From: JAGXQV01 sp964527565
GTDB lineage: Bacteria; Pseudomonadota; Gammaproteobacteria; Burkholderiales; Sulfuricellaceae
Direction of reading: 5' to 3'
Assembly: GCA_964527565.1 (NCBI GenBank)
Contig: CAZGOY010000027.1
Coordinates: forward strand, 1 to 42,653
Length of the DNA stretch: 42,653 bases
Part shown: in pieces, positions 16,104 to 25,034 of the stretch
Layout of the letters: every line of letters starts with the position of its first letter
How positions within the stretch are numbered: position 1 is the stretch's first letter
The notes under the pieces: model-generated
The model's database searches: none
Seen by the model: only the letters and a program-made list of their open reading frames with translations
What the model was told of the DNA's origin: nothing
Made by a program: the position numbers and the translations under genes

Positions 16104-16129
16104 AAAGGGATTCCTGAGTGAGGTGGGTA

Positions 16130-16156
16130 AATGGGCTTACGGTCTTTCGGCGATGG
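16130..16156. repeat. 27-bp direct repeat, copy 1 (prpD side)
   Basis: AATGGGCTTACGGTCTTTCG plus GCGATGG here is identical to 16931-16957, where it forms the last codons and stop of prpC. The two copies lie 801 bp apart and enclose the PIN toxin and its antitoxin. Confidence 0.9.
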
Positions 16157-16171
16157 ATTCGAGGGGCCGCC

Positions 16172-16567
16172 TCAGTCCGGCAGATCGAGTAGCACAATAT
16201 CTTCCATGGGGTAGTGCTTGCGGTTCCCTGTCCACAAGGGGCAGCGGTTTTGCCTTGCACTGGCAGCCAAGAGGTAGTCTTCCAGAGAGATACCTTGATG
16301 TGCCTTGCGGTAACGGCAAGCATAGTGCCCGGCCAGCCGCCCGGTTTCACTGTCTATGACTATGGGCTCGCACAGACCGAACAGGGTTTCAATTTCTTGG
16401 TGCTCGCGCAGAAAAGCACCGGCAAAAACTTCCGCCTCAACAATCGGTGACAGCAGAAAAACGGTTTGTGCTTCCAGCAACTTGATGAAATGCGTCACGG
16501 TTTGCGGCCGTTTTTTCAGTAGATGGATAACGATGTCGGTATCCAGCACCAAGCGGTCAGGCGGCAT
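16172..16567 (-). CDS. vapC: PIN-domain toxin (VapC-like RNase)
   Basis: A 131-residue protein starting at the ATG 16567 (MPPDRLVLDTDIVIHLLKKR). PIN acidic residues are seen: D in LVLDTDI, E in SPIVEAEVFAG, D in GISLEDYLLAASA, and the C-terminal strand WTGNRKHYPMEDIVLLD. VapC toxins cleave tRNA or rRNA. It overlaps the antitoxin end by 11 bases, the normal antitoxin-first order. A longer in-frame ORF upstream to 16681 runs through the antitoxin and is not used. It lies inside the prp operon on the same strand. Confidence 0.85.
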   Translation of the reverse strand: MPPDRLVLDTDIVIHLLKKRPQTVTHFIKLLEAQTVFLLSPIVEAEVFAGAFLREHQEIETLFGLCEPIVIDSETGRLAGHYACRYRKAHQGISLEDYLLAASARQNRCPLWTGNRKHYPMEDIVLLDLPD

Positions 16568-16817
16568 CCGTTTTGTCCTGAAGCAGACGGCTGGCGTTGC
16601 GCAGACCACGAACGTAGGCTTCAGGCTCTTTGTCGGCAAAGCTTTCGAGCGGCTTGAGGCGCTCGAAAAACGCCTTGGCATCGGCGATGGTATCTTGCCG
16701 GGTGTCCTTTTCCAGGGCGCGCCGAATGATTTCCGAAACGCTCACACCGACACAGCGCGAGCGTGTCTTGAGCCTTTCATACAGATCATTCTGAAGGTAA
16801 ATCTGGGTGCGGTGCAT
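16557..16817 (-). CDS. vapB: Ribbon-helix-helix antitoxin partner of the PIN toxin
   Basis: An 86-residue protein, MHRTQIYLQNDLYERLKTRS then VGVSVSEIIRRALEKDT: a ribbon-helix-helix N-terminus (T-Q-I-Y-L strand, two helices) with a C-terminal tail FFERLKPLESFADKEPEAYV for toxin binding. It should hold VapC inactive and autorepress the pair. AGGGAAG precedes the ATG at 16817. Together with the toxin and about 110 bp upstream it makes up the insert between the 27-bp repeats. Confidence 0.8.
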   Translation of the reverse strand: MHRTQIYLQNDLYERLKTRSRCVGVSVSEIIRRALEKDTRQDTIADAKAFFERLKPLESFADKEPEAYVRGLRNASRLLQDKTDAA

Positions 16818-16930
16818 GGTTTTCTTCCCTGCATGGTGCCTGTTTCCGTTCATTGTAGTGAACGGGTGAACACCTGTCACCGCCCAAGGGCATACCAATG
16901 AGCATAAAGGCGTGCCTGGACGAGATTGGT

Positions 16931-16957
16931 AATGGGCTTACGGTCTTTCGGCGATGG
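16931..16957. repeat. 27-bp direct repeat, copy 2 (native prpC 3' end)
   Basis: Identical to 16130-16156. This copy encodes the prpC C-terminus (PIAERP and TAA), so it is the original and the prpD-side copy is the duplicate. Confidence 0.9.
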
Positions 16958-18086
16958 GCACGTAGGCGCGTTCCTCCGGCCCCACATATTCCGCGTTGGG
17001 GCGGATGATCTTGTTGTCGAGGCGCTGCTCGATGATATGCGCCGCCCAGCCGGTAGTGCGCGAAATGACGAACAGCGGGGTGAACATCGGGGTCGGCACC
17101 CCCATCATGTGGTAGCTGGAGGCGCTGTACCAGTCCAGGTTGGGAAACATCTTTTTCGCTTCCCACATCACCGCCTCGATGCGTTCCGAAACATGGAACA
17201 GGTTGAGGTTGCCGCCCGCTTCGCACAGGCGCCGCGATACCGACTTGATCGCCACGTTGCGCGGGTCGCCGATGGTATAGACCGGGTGGCCGAAGCCGAT
17301 GATGATTTCCTTTTGCGCCACGCGCGCGCGGATGTCGGCTTCCGCCTGTTCGGGGCTGTGGTAGCGCTGGATGATCTCCATGGCCGCCTCGTTGGCGCCG
17401 CCGTGCTTGGGGCCGCGCAGTGCGCCGATGGCCCCGGTGATGCAGGAATAGAAATCCGACAGCGTGCCGGCGATGACGCGCGCGGCAAAGGTCGAGGCGT
17501 TGAATTCATGTTCCGCGTAGAGGATCAGCGAAGTGTCCAGCGCCTTGCGTTGCAATTCTGCGGGCGGGGCGCCGTGCAGCAGGTGCAGGATGTGCCCGGC
17601 CACCGTGTCGTCGCCGGTTTCCACTTCGATGCGCTTGCCGCTGTTGGCGTAATGGTGCCAGTACAGCAGCATGGAACCGAACGAAGCCACCAGCCGGTCG
17701 GCGATGTCGCGCGTCCCGGCCAGATTGCGGTCGTCCTTTTCAGGAAACAGCGTGCCCATCAACGAGCAGGCGCTACGCATCACATCCATCGGGTGGGCGG
17801 CGGCGGGGATCAGCTCCAGCGCGGCTTTCAGTTGCGGCGGCAGGCCGCGCAGCGACTTCAAGCGTGCGCGGTAGTCGTTGAGTTCGCCTTGGTTGGGCAG
17901 GGCGCCGTGAATCAGCAGGAAGGCGACTTCCTCGAAGGTGGATTTCTCCGCCAGTTCGAGAATGTCGTAGCCGCGGTAATGCAGGTCGTTGCCGTGGTGG
18001 CCGACGGTGCACACTGCCGTGGTGCCGGCGTTGACGCCGGAAAGGGCGACGGATTTCTTTTTCGGCTTGTTGTCGGTTTCGCTCAT
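16938..18086 (-). CDS. prpC: 2-methylcitrate synthase
   Basis: A 382-residue citrate-synthase-family enzyme joining propionyl-CoA and oxaloacetate. Seen: LSGVNAGTTAVCTVGHHGND and LHYRGYDI at the N-terminus, LRGPKHGGANE (catalytic His), IIGFGHPVY (second His), and NLDWYSASSYHMMGVPT (catalytic Asp) with RTTGWAAHIIEQR. The GTTAVCTVG N-terminus separates methylcitrate synthases from housekeeping citrate synthases. Its start overlaps the prpB stop (ATGA). Downstream comes the TA insertion. Confidence 0.96.
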   Translation of the reverse strand: MSETDNKPKKKSVALSGVNAGTTAVCTVGHHGNDLHYRGYDILELAEKSTFEEVAFLLIHGALPNQGELNDYRARLKSLRGLPPQLKAALELIPAAAHPMDVMRSACSLMGTLFPEKDDRNLAGTRDIADRLVASFGSMLLYWHHYANSGKRIEVETGDDTVAGHILHLLHGAPPAELQRKALDTSLILYAEHEFNASTFAARVIAGTLSDFYSCITGAIGALRGPKHGGANEAAMEIIQRYHSPEQAEADIRARVAQKEIIIGFGHPVYTIGDPRNVAIKSVSRRLCEAGGNLNLFHVSERIEAVMWEAKKMFPNLDWYSASSYHMMGVPTPMFTPLFVISRTTGWAAHIIEQRLDNKIIRPNAEYVGPEERAYVPIAERP

Positions 18087-18970
18087 GCTTGTTTCCCCTG
18101 TGCAAACAACTGGTCCAGCTTCTGCTCGAATTCATGGTAGCCGAGGTAATCGTAGAGTTCCATGCGCGTCTGCATGAGGTCGAGAACATTTTGTTGCGTG
18201 CCGTCGCGGCGCACGGCCTGGTAGACCTTGAGCGCCGCCGCGTTCATGGCGCGGAAGGCGGAAAGCGGGTAGAGCACCAGCGCCACGTCGGCGCCGCGCA
18301 GCTCGTCGACGGTGAACAGCGGCGTCGAGCCGAATTCGGTGATGTTGGCGAGCACCGGCACTTTCACGGCGGCGGCGAATTGCCGGTACATCGCCAGTTC
18401 GGTGACGGCTTCAGGGAAAATCATGTCGGCGCCCGCCTCGACGCAGGCGCAGGCGCGGTCGATGGCGGACTGCAGGCCCTCCACGGCCAGCGCGTCGGTG
18501 CGCGCCATGATGACAAAATCGCCGTCGGTTTTGGCGTCCACCGCCGCCTTCACGCGATCCACCATTTCGGCCTGCGTGACGATGGCCTTGCCGGGGCGGT
18601 GGCCGCAGCGCTTGGCCTGCACCTGGTCCTCGATGTGGAGCGCGCCCGCGCCCGCCTTGATGAGGGCTTTCACCGTGCGGGCGATGTTGAAGGCGCCGCC
18701 GAAACCGGTATCGGCATCGACCAGCACCGGCAGGCCGCTGGCATCGGTGATGCGGCGCACGTCGGTGAGCACGTCGTCCAGCGTGCTGATGCCAAGGTCG
18801 GGCAGCCCCAACGAGCCGGCCGCCACGCCGCCGCCGGAGACGTACAACGCCCGGTAGCCGGTGCGCTCGGCGAGGCGCGCATGGTAGGCGTTGATGGCGC
18901 CGATCACCTGCAAGGGGTTTTCGGCGGTAACGGCGGCGCGGAAGCGCGCGCCTGCGGAAGGTGTGTTCAC
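18083..18970 (-). CDS. prpB: 2-methylisocitrate lyase
   Basis: A 295-residue protein (E. coli PrpB is about the same). It splits 2-methylisocitrate to pyruvate and succinate. Seen: VSGGGVAAGSLGLPDLGIST, VDADTGFGG with metal-binding Asp, HIEDQVQAKRCGHRPGK with the catalytic KRCGH loop, and MARTDALAVEGL. The GTG at 18970 is chosen as start because AAGGA lies 7-8 bases upstream and the length fits; the long in-frame open stretch farther upstream is antisense to prpR. First gene of the operon, driven by the sigma-54 promoter at 19006-19021. Confidence 0.95.
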   Translation of the reverse strand: MNTPSAGARFRAAVTAENPLQVIGAINAYHARLAERTGYRALYVSGGGVAAGSLGLPDLGISTLDDVLTDVRRITDASGLPVLVDADTGFGGAFNIARTVKALIKAGAGALHIEDQVQAKRCGHRPGKAIVTQAEMVDRVKAAVDAKTDGDFVIMARTDALAVEGLQSAIDRACACVEAGADMIFPEAVTELAMYRQFAAAVKVPVLANITEFGSTPLFTVDELRGADVALVLYPLSAFRAMNAAALKVYQAVRRDGTQQNVLDLMQTRMELYDYLGYHEFEQKLDQLFAQGKQA

Positions 18971-19005
18971 GGGGTTTCCTTGAGGGGTCGCAATGGGCTG
19001 ATTAA

Positions 19006-19021
19006 TGCAAACGCCGTGCCA
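19006..19021 (-). promoter_or_regulatory. Sigma-54 promoter of prpBC(D)
   Basis: On the minus strand TGGCACGGCGTTTGCA, a perfect TGGCAC-N5-TTGCA -24/-12 element. Transcription would start near 18995, about 25 bases before the prpB GTG. The divergent prpR encodes a sigma-54-dependent activator, which fits. Confidence 0.9.
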
Positions 19022-19083
19022 GCCCGGGTTTAACGTGCAACACCTTGTTTTTTTATGGGGCGGTGCGTGAGCGTTCGGGTGCG

Positions 19084-19103
19084 ATGTTTCGCGCGTGAAA
19101 CAT
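19084..19103. promoter_or_regulatory. Probable PrpR binding site (palindrome)
   Basis: ATGTTTC-N6-GAAACAT, a perfect 7-bp-armed inverted repeat about 65 bp upstream of the sigma-54 element and 54 bp before prpR. It is the right place for an enhancer-type activator that also autoregulates. Confidence 0.65.
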
Positions 19104-19156
19104 TGCGTTACAATGGTGAAATATTTCGGGTGGCGTACTTTATAAGGGGCAACACC

Positions 19157-21070
19157 ATGGTCGGCGGCAACAGAAAACCGCGCATCTGGGTAACGGGTTT
19201 CAGCCTGGGGGGATTCCTGCCCGACATCCTGCCGGATTATGCGGCGGTGGCGGAGATTCGCGTCATCAACAAGCTCTTCGCCGAAGGGCTGGACGCCGCG
19301 CGTGGCCTGCTGGACGCCGGTGAGGCCGACGTGTTCATTGCCGCCGGAGCCAACGGCGCATATCTGCGGGCGCATCTCGACGCGCCGGTGGTGCAGATCA
19401 AGGTGAGCGGTTTCGACATTCTCCATGCGCTCCAGAAAGCGCGGGAAATCTCCGGGCGCATCGCCATTTTCAGTTACCAGGCGATCCGTGCCGAACTGGA
19501 GGAAATCAAGGAGCTGCTCAATGTCGAAATAGAGCAGTGCTACTACACCACCCCGGCGGATGCACGCGAGCGCGTCCAGCAGCTGGCGGCGGACGGTTTC
19601 CGCGTGATCGTCGGGTCGAGCATGATCAACCGTCTGGCGGAAGAAGCCGGCTTGTCCAGCGTATTCCTGTATTCCGTCGAGGCGGTGCGGCGCGCGCTCG
19701 AGGATGCCATCGACCTCGCCCGTGTCGCCCGCATCGAGGAAACGCGCCGCGACTGGCTCAACGCCATCGTGCATCACCTGGGCGAGGCCGTGGTGGCGGT
19801 GGACGGCGCGGAGCGCATCCAGTCGCTCAACCCGGCCTGCGCGAATCTCTTGGGCGTTGCCGAGGAATGGGCGCGCGGGCGGGTATTGAGCGCCATCGCG
19901 CCGGAGCTGGGCCTGGCCGATGTCCTGCGTACCGGCGCCGCCGAAGTCGAGCAGGTGCGCAAGCTGGGCAAGCGCACGATCATCGTCAGCCGCCTGCCGC
20001 TTCGCGAAGGGGATGCCGTCACCGGCGCGCTGCTCATCGGCCAGGATGCCGGCGCCATCCAGCGCGCCGACCGCAGCTTGCGCGCGCAGAGCCGCCCCAG
20101 CCAGTTCACCGCCCGCTATCACCTGGCGCAAATCATCGGTGACGCTGCGCAAATCCGCCAGGCCAGGCGGGTGGCCGAGCGTTACGCCAGGGTGGATGCC
20201 ACGGTGCTGATCGGCGGCGAATCCGGCACCGGCAAGGAACTCTTCGCCCAGGGCATTCACAACGCCAGCCGCCGCGCCGCCGCGCCCTTCGTCGCCGTCA
20301 ATTGCGCCGCCTTCGCCGAATCCCTGCTGGAAAGTGAATTGTTCGGCCACGAGGAAGGCGCCTTTACCGGGGCGCGGCGCGGCGGCAAGGCCGGCTTGTT
20401 CGAAGCAGCGCATACCGGCACCCTGTTTCTCGACGAAATCGGCGAAATGCCGCAGGCCCTGCAAGCCAAGTTGTTGCGCGTGTTGCAGGAAAAGGAAGTG
20501 CTGCGCGTGGGTGGCACCGAGCCTACGCCGGTCGATGTGCGCATCATCGCCGCCACCCATCGCGACCTGCGCGGCCTGGTGGAAGAGGGCGCCTTCCGTG
20601 CCGATCTGTTCTATCGTCTCAATATCCTCAATCTGCACTTGCCCGCCTTGCGCGAACGCCCCGGCGACATTCCGCTTCTCGCCGCCCACTTTCTTGCTGC
20701 GGCCCTGGAACGCCTGCGGCTGGCGCCGGACGCGGGCGGCCTGCCGTCATCTCTGCCGCCACTCCTTGCCGCCTACCCTTGGCCGGGCAATATCCGCGAA
20801 CTGGAAAACGTCATCGAGCGCATCGCGGTGTTTTACGGCGCGGGCGATGCAACGGCAGGCGAAGGCGAGGCATTGCGCAGCGTGGTGCCGGAACTGTTCG
20901 TCCGGGGCGAAGGGGCGGCTGTCCGCGACCTGGGCGGCATCGCCCGCTCAGGCGAGCTGGCCTGCATCCGCGCCGCGCTGAACGAATGCGGCGGCGACCG
21001 GGGCAAGGCGGCGCAACGCCTGGGCATCAGCCGGACCACGCTATGGCGCAAGCTGAGGCAGGACGCCTGA
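19157..21070 (+). CDS. prpR: Propionate catabolism sigma-54 activator PrpR
   Basis: A 637-residue enhancer-binding protein. An N-terminal PrpR_N ligand domain (about 1-190, sensing 2-methylcitrate in known members), a PAS-like segment (about 200-300, WLNAIVHHLGEAVVAVDGAE), an AAA+ domain with Walker A GGESGTGKE, the sigma-54 contact loop EGAFTGA, Walker B GTLFLDEIGE, and a C-terminal Fis-type HTH (GDRGKAAQRLGISRTTLWRK). The ATG at 19157 is chosen because AAGGGG precedes it and the protein begins as family members do; the ORF is open further upstream into the PrpR site. Divergent from prpBCD. Confidence 0.95.
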   Translation: MVGGNRKPRIWVTGFSLGGFLPDILPDYAAVAEIRVINKLFAEGLDAARGLLDAGEADVFIAAGANGAYLRAHLDAPVVQIKVSGFDILHALQKAREISGRIAIFSYQAIRAELEEIKELLNVEIEQCYYTTPADARERVQQLAADGFRVIVGSSMINRLAEEAGLSSVFLYSVEAVRRALEDAIDLARVARIEETRRDWLNAIVHHLGEAVVAVDGAERIQSLNPACANLLGVAEEWARGRVLSAIAPELGLADVLRTGAAEVEQVRKLGKRTIIVSRLPLREGDAVTGALLIGQDAGAIQRADRSLRAQSRPSQFTARYHLAQIIGDAAQIRQARRVAERYARVDATVLIGGESGTGKELFAQGIHNASRRAAAPFVAVNCAAFAESLLESELFGHEEGAFTGARRGGKAGLFEAAHTGTLFLDEIGEMPQALQAKLLRVLQEKEVLRVGGTEPTPVDVRIIAATHRDLRGLVEEGAFRADLFYRLNILNLHLPALRERPGDIPLLAAHFLAAALERLRLAPDAGGLPSSLPPLLAAYPWPGNIRELENVIERIAVFYGAGDATAGEGEALRSVVPELFVRGEGAAVRDLGGIARSGELACIRAALNECGGDRGKAAQRLGISRTTLWRKLRQDA

Positions 21071-21358
21071 CGGAACGCATTCCCGGCAGCGCGCCGTAGC
21101 TGAAAGATGCAAAAGCGGATAACCGGAATTTTCCAATTTCCGCTGACCCAAAAAATCCGAACCAGTATTAACTGATTCGGCTTCGTCTTGTCTTGACCTT
21201 GGAAGTATTACGTTGCCTATGCGGCAAGATTATGCTTCCCGTATCACAGAGCGCGTCTGGCCTTGGTGAATTGGTGGTGCGCAGTTTACTGTCGAACTCC
21301 TCGCTATTGGGGCTAATGAGTAATGCTGCGGGTGCGTTCGATGGGGAAGCAGGCAAGA

Positions 21359-22357
21359 TCAGGTCTGCGCTTTCTTCCTTTTCGTTTGAGCCGGAGTTTT
21401 GGGGGCGATTTGCTGCGATGCGCGTTTTCCGGTGGCGGAGTTGGCCGGTTTACGGGCAGATGCAGGCTCCACTGTGGCCTGCGTTCTCTCTTTCCGGGGC
21501 TGTGGATCTGTCGTCGTCTTCGGCGTTGACACAGACTTCTTCTTCGCCGATGCCCTGGCAGGTGTTTTCGCGGCGACAGAGGGCGGTTCCACCGGCTTCG
21601 TCCGGCGGGTTCCCGCCTTTTTCTTCGTGTCCGGCAATACCTCGGGACTGTCCATCTCGATGCCGAACACGTCGGCAAGTTGAGAATCGTCGAGCACCTT
21701 GCCCCTGGCAGGAACTTTCCTGGTTTTGACGGGTAGTTCCGCCGCCTGAGTCACCAGATCATTGGCATCCACTTGGCGCAGCGTGAAGAGAAGTTCAGGC
21801 TGAGCATCCAGACGCGCGCCCACGCCGTAGAGCACGGCTGCAACGTGTTTGCACATCGTCGCCCAGTCCGGACAAGAGCAGCCAAGCTGGATATCTTTGG
21901 GCGTGGGGAACAGGCCTGTCTTCGGCTGACAAATGCGCTCCATCACGGCTTTCGAGAGCTTGCCCTGCAATAGCTCGACCAGCGAAGCGATGGAGCCGGT
22001 GCATTCCTTCGCCAGCGACTTCCAGTGCGTATCCGGCACGGCGGTGATGCCGATTTCGATCTTGTACAGACTGGACCCCATCACCAGCGCGCGCACCTTG
22101 CCCGGCTCGATCTTCAGATCAATGACCGAGCCGTTGCGCACATAGGTTCGCCCACGCGGCAGACGATTCTCAAAATCGCTGTAGGCTTCCAGGTTGTCGC
22201 ACCATGCCTTGCCCCAGAAGGTTTTGGCGATAGCCCTGCCCCCAATGACCACCGGGCTCATGTCCTGCCCGGCCTTCTTCGCCTTCGCGACCGCCTTTTC
22301 GGCCTGAGCCCGCCGCTTGGCGACCGGCACATAGGGTTTCCAGTATCCGTAACTCAT
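21359..22357 (-). CDS. SWIM zinc-finger protein with basic low-complexity tail
   Basis: A 332-residue protein from the Met at 22357 (MSYGYWKPYVPVAKRRAQAE), 4 bases after the helicase stop and behind GGAGAATGAG; a Met 10 codons upstream would overlap the helicase. Residues about 50-130 are the conserved domain paired with SWIM (AKTFWGKAWCDNLEAYSDFE); the SWIM finger is LGCSCPDWATMCKHVAAVLY (C-x-C...C-x-H). From about residue 215 on it is Lys/Ala/Pro/Thr-rich and disordered, a likely nucleic-acid-binding tail. Paired with the SNF2 helicase in one operon. Exact role unknown. Confidence 0.85.
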   Translation of the reverse strand: MSYGYWKPYVPVAKRRAQAEKAVAKAKKAGQDMSPVVIGGRAIAKTFWGKAWCDNLEAYSDFENRLPRGRTYVRNGSVIDLKIEPGKVRALVMGSSLYKIEIGITAVPDTHWKSLAKECTGSIASLVELLQGKLSKAVMERICQPKTGLFPTPKDIQLGCSCPDWATMCKHVAAVLYGVGARLDAQPELLFTLRQVDANDLVTQAAELPVKTRKVPARGKVLDDSQLADVFGIEMDSPEVLPDTKKKAGTRRTKPVEPPSVAAKTPARASAKKKSVSTPKTTTDPQPRKERTQATVEPASARKPANSATGKRASQQIAPKTPAQTKRKKAQT

Positions 22358-22361
22358 GCTC

Positions 22362-25001
22362 TCATTCTCCGATGGAGTGGATGTCAAGTCTAACCAAATC
22401 GAGCAGTTCCGCGTCGTTCATCTCGGTCAGGTTGATTTCTGTGCCGCCTTCGAGCACATCCTTTGCCAGTTGTTGTTTGGAGCGGATCATCTCATCGATG
22501 CGCTCTTCGATGGTGCCCCGGCAGACGAACTTGTGCGCCAGCACATTGCGGTGCTGGCCGATACGCCAAGCACGGTCGGTGGCCTGGTTTTCCACGGCGG
22601 GGTTCCACCAGCGGTCAAAGTGGATTACATGAGAGGCGGCGGTCAGGTTCAGCCCGGTTCCGCCCGCCTTGAGCGACAGGACGAAGAAAGGGAACTGCTC
22701 ATCTTCCTGGAAGCGCTTGACGAGTTCGCGACGCTTGCCCACCGGCGTACCACCATGTAACACCAGGCCTTCGCGCCCGAAGATGTTGCCGAGGAAAGCC
22801 GCCAGCGGCGCGGTCGTCTCCCTGAACTGGGTGAAGACCAGCATCTTTTCCTGCTTGGCGGCGATGATCTCCGCGATTTCGGCCAGCCGCCCGAACTTGC
22901 CGCTGTGTTCCGGCTTCCATGCACCATCGCCGAGCCATTGGGACGGGTGGTTGCAGATCTGCTTGAAGCGCATCAAAAAGGCCAGCACCAGCCCCTTGCG
23001 CTCGATGCCCTCTACCGTTTCCAGTCTGGCGGCCAATTCCCTGACCGCACGCTGGTAAAGGGCTGTCTGGACGGGACTCAGCGCTACCCAAGCGGTCATT
23101 TCCGTCTTGTCCGGCAAATCGTCGATGATGCGCTTGTCGCTCTTCATGCGGCGCAGGATGTAGGGTTTGACCAGCGTGCGCAGCGGGCCGTAGTGCGCCA
23201 TGTTTTTCGTCAATCTGGCAAAGGCCTTCTGCGATCCCAACAGGCCTGGATGAGTGAAGTCGAAGAGCGACCACAGATCGGAAAGACGGTTTTCCACGGG
23301 CGTGCCGGTAAGGGCGATGCGCGCCTCGGCCTGGAGTTGCTTGACCGCCTTGGTCTGCTTGGCGGATGGATTCTTGAGCGCCTGCGCCTCGTCGGCCACC
23401 GCCAGGTGCCAGCGCATCGCCAGCAGATTCGGCAGGCGCATCAGCGTGCCGTAGCTGGTGATGACCAGATCGGCGCCCGCCAGCCGTTCGGCGTCCAGCG
23501 CGCGCAGCTCCTCCTGCGCCATCGCCGACGGGTGCGCGATGAGGCAGCGCAGGGTGGGGGTGAAGCGTTCAGCTTCCTGTTGCCAGTTGGCCAGCAGCGA
23601 AGCCGGGGCCACCAACAGACTGGGGCGCGTTCGCTGCAACGTGAGCAGAAGCGCCAGTACCTGGATCGTCTTGCCCAGCCCCATGTCATCTGCGAGACAT
23701 GCCCCCAGCCCCATCCGGGTGAGCAGGTGCAACCAGCGCACCCCCGCCTGCTGGTAGGGACGCAGGCTTGCTTTCAGCGCCGGGCCGGGGGTGACGGCGG
23801 CCAATCCTTCCGGCGAGCGCAATCCCTGGAGCATCTCGGCCAGCCAGTCTCCGGCGACGATTTCCGACCAGTCCGGATCGGCAGGTACGGCATCGTCGAG
23901 CGCGGCGCCCGCCAGCAGGCGCATGGCCTGACCGAAGGGCAGCCCCCCCGCAGCCGCATCCTCGATGCCCTGAAAACGCGCGATAAGGTGTGAGAGCCGA
24001 TCGCGGTCTAACTCCACCCACTGGCCGCGTATCCATTGCAGCCCGGCGCTCGCTGCCAGCAGAGACTGGATTTCGGCGGGGGTCAGCGGCTGCCCATCAA
24101 GCGTGACTTCCATGCGGAAGTCGAGCAGGGCATCCATGCCGAGCAGCGAGGGATTCTTGGTGCCGACGGTAGCGGAGACCTTAGGCCGGGCGGGACGATC
24201 CGCCGCCCAGGTTTTTGGCATGCGCACGACGATGCCCGCCCCTTGCAGATGCGGCACATCCTTGAGGAAGTGCACCGCCTCCTCGACACCCCAGCGCAAG
24301 GGATGATATATCTCGCCCTCGTTGACCATGTCGGTCAGCCAGGCGCAGCTTTCCGCCGCCTTTTGCACAGGAAGGAGCAGGGACAGAAGCTGCGCCTTCT
24401 TCCTGCCGCCGGAGAATTCCGCCAGGGCTTGCGAAAGCGGCAGGTGCTGCGCCTTGCCGTGCGCCGACAAGCGCGAGGTGTAGGTGGCGAGAAAAGCGAA
24501 GGGGTATTCCGCATCCTTGCGGTTTTCGGCAAGGTTGAAATGCACGCGCCCGACAAGATTCCAGGCCGGATGTTTCGACTTGAGAAAATCCAGCAGCGAC
24601 CCGCCGAAAGCGGCCAGTTCCGTCTTCACGGTCGCTTCGATCTCCGCCCAGAGCGCGCGGAAGGTTTCCGGCGTCAGATACTCCGCGCCCGTCATCGGCG
24701 GAGCATCTAGGCACAGCGTTTCGAGGGCCAGCGCATCGGGGACGGCAACCGCGATCTCGCCGTCTTCCGGCGTCGCGGTCAGCGCCGTCACAAAGCGCGC
24801 CGCGAAGTCACGCCAGAAGGCCCAAAGTGGCGGCAGCGCGGTAGCGACTTCCGCCGCGCCCAGGTGCAGCAGGCCGTGCCCGGCGCCTCGCGCAAAGGCC
24901 GCAGCAAGCCGGTCGGCCAGCGCCTCGGACAAGAGCGGCGCGTCCGCTTCCGCGCCGAACTGGAGATGCCCCTTGGGCGTCAGTTGCAGGGCGAAGGTCA
25001 T
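22362..25001 (-). CDS. SNF2-family DEAD/DEAH helicase
   Basis: An 879-residue protein with an uncharacterised N-terminal half (about 1-420) and a C-terminal SNF2 ATPase core: LRPYQQAGVRWLHLLTRMGL then DDMGLGKTIQVL (Walker A), VADEAQALKNP (DEAQ box), ALTGTPVENRL, VFTQFRETTAPL, LSLKAGGTGLNL and QATDRAWRIGQHRNV (motif VI). Such enzymes translocate on duplex DNA and remodel protein-DNA complexes. It is followed 4 bases later by the SWIM protein and preceded 33 bases upstream by RhuM. Similar helicases occur in defence systems such as DISARM; that link is inference. Confidence 0.93.
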   Translation of the reverse strand: MTFALQLTPKGHLQFGAEADAPLLSEALADRLAAAFARGAGHGLLHLGAAEVATALPPLWAFWRDFAARFVTALTATPEDGEIAVAVPDALALETLCLDAPPMTGAEYLTPETFRALWAEIEATVKTELAAFGGSLLDFLKSKHPAWNLVGRVHFNLAENRKDAEYPFAFLATYTSRLSAHGKAQHLPLSQALAEFSGGRKKAQLLSLLLPVQKAAESCAWLTDMVNEGEIYHPLRWGVEEAVHFLKDVPHLQGAGIVVRMPKTWAADRPARPKVSATVGTKNPSLLGMDALLDFRMEVTLDGQPLTPAEIQSLLAASAGLQWIRGQWVELDRDRLSHLIARFQGIEDAAAGGLPFGQAMRLLAGAALDDAVPADPDWSEIVAGDWLAEMLQGLRSPEGLAAVTPGPALKASLRPYQQAGVRWLHLLTRMGLGACLADDMGLGKTIQVLALLLTLQRTRPSLLVAPASLLANWQQEAERFTPTLRCLIAHPSAMAQEELRALDAERLAGADLVITSYGTLMRLPNLLAMRWHLAVADEAQALKNPSAKQTKAVKQLQAEARIALTGTPVENRLSDLWSLFDFTHPGLLGSQKAFARLTKNMAHYGPLRTLVKPYILRRMKSDKRIIDDLPDKTEMTAWVALSPVQTALYQRAVRELAARLETVEGIERKGLVLAFLMRFKQICNHPSQWLGDGAWKPEHSGKFGRLAEIAEIIAAKQEKMLVFTQFRETTAPLAAFLGNIFGREGLVLHGGTPVGKRRELVKRFQEDEQFPFFVLSLKAGGTGLNLTAASHVIHFDRWWNPAVENQATDRAWRIGQHRNVLAHKFVCRGTIEERIDEMIRSKQQLAKDVLEGGTEINLTEMNDAELLDLVRLDIHSIGE

Positions 25002-25034
25002 GCTGCGCGACTTCCCGCCGGAATGCGGGAGACC

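Noticed and set aside
14529..16121. 530-codon plus-strand frame opposite prpD
   Set aside because: Shadow of prpD; no domain, no ribosome binding site, runs through the prp terminator.
16926..18140. 404-codon plus-strand frame opposite prpC
   Set aside because: Shadow of prpC in a GC-rich gene.
18971..20689. Long upstream extension of the prpB frame on the minus strand
   Set aside because: Antisense to prpR; it crosses the sigma-54 promoter, and the GTG at 18970 has a good ribosome site and gives the family length.
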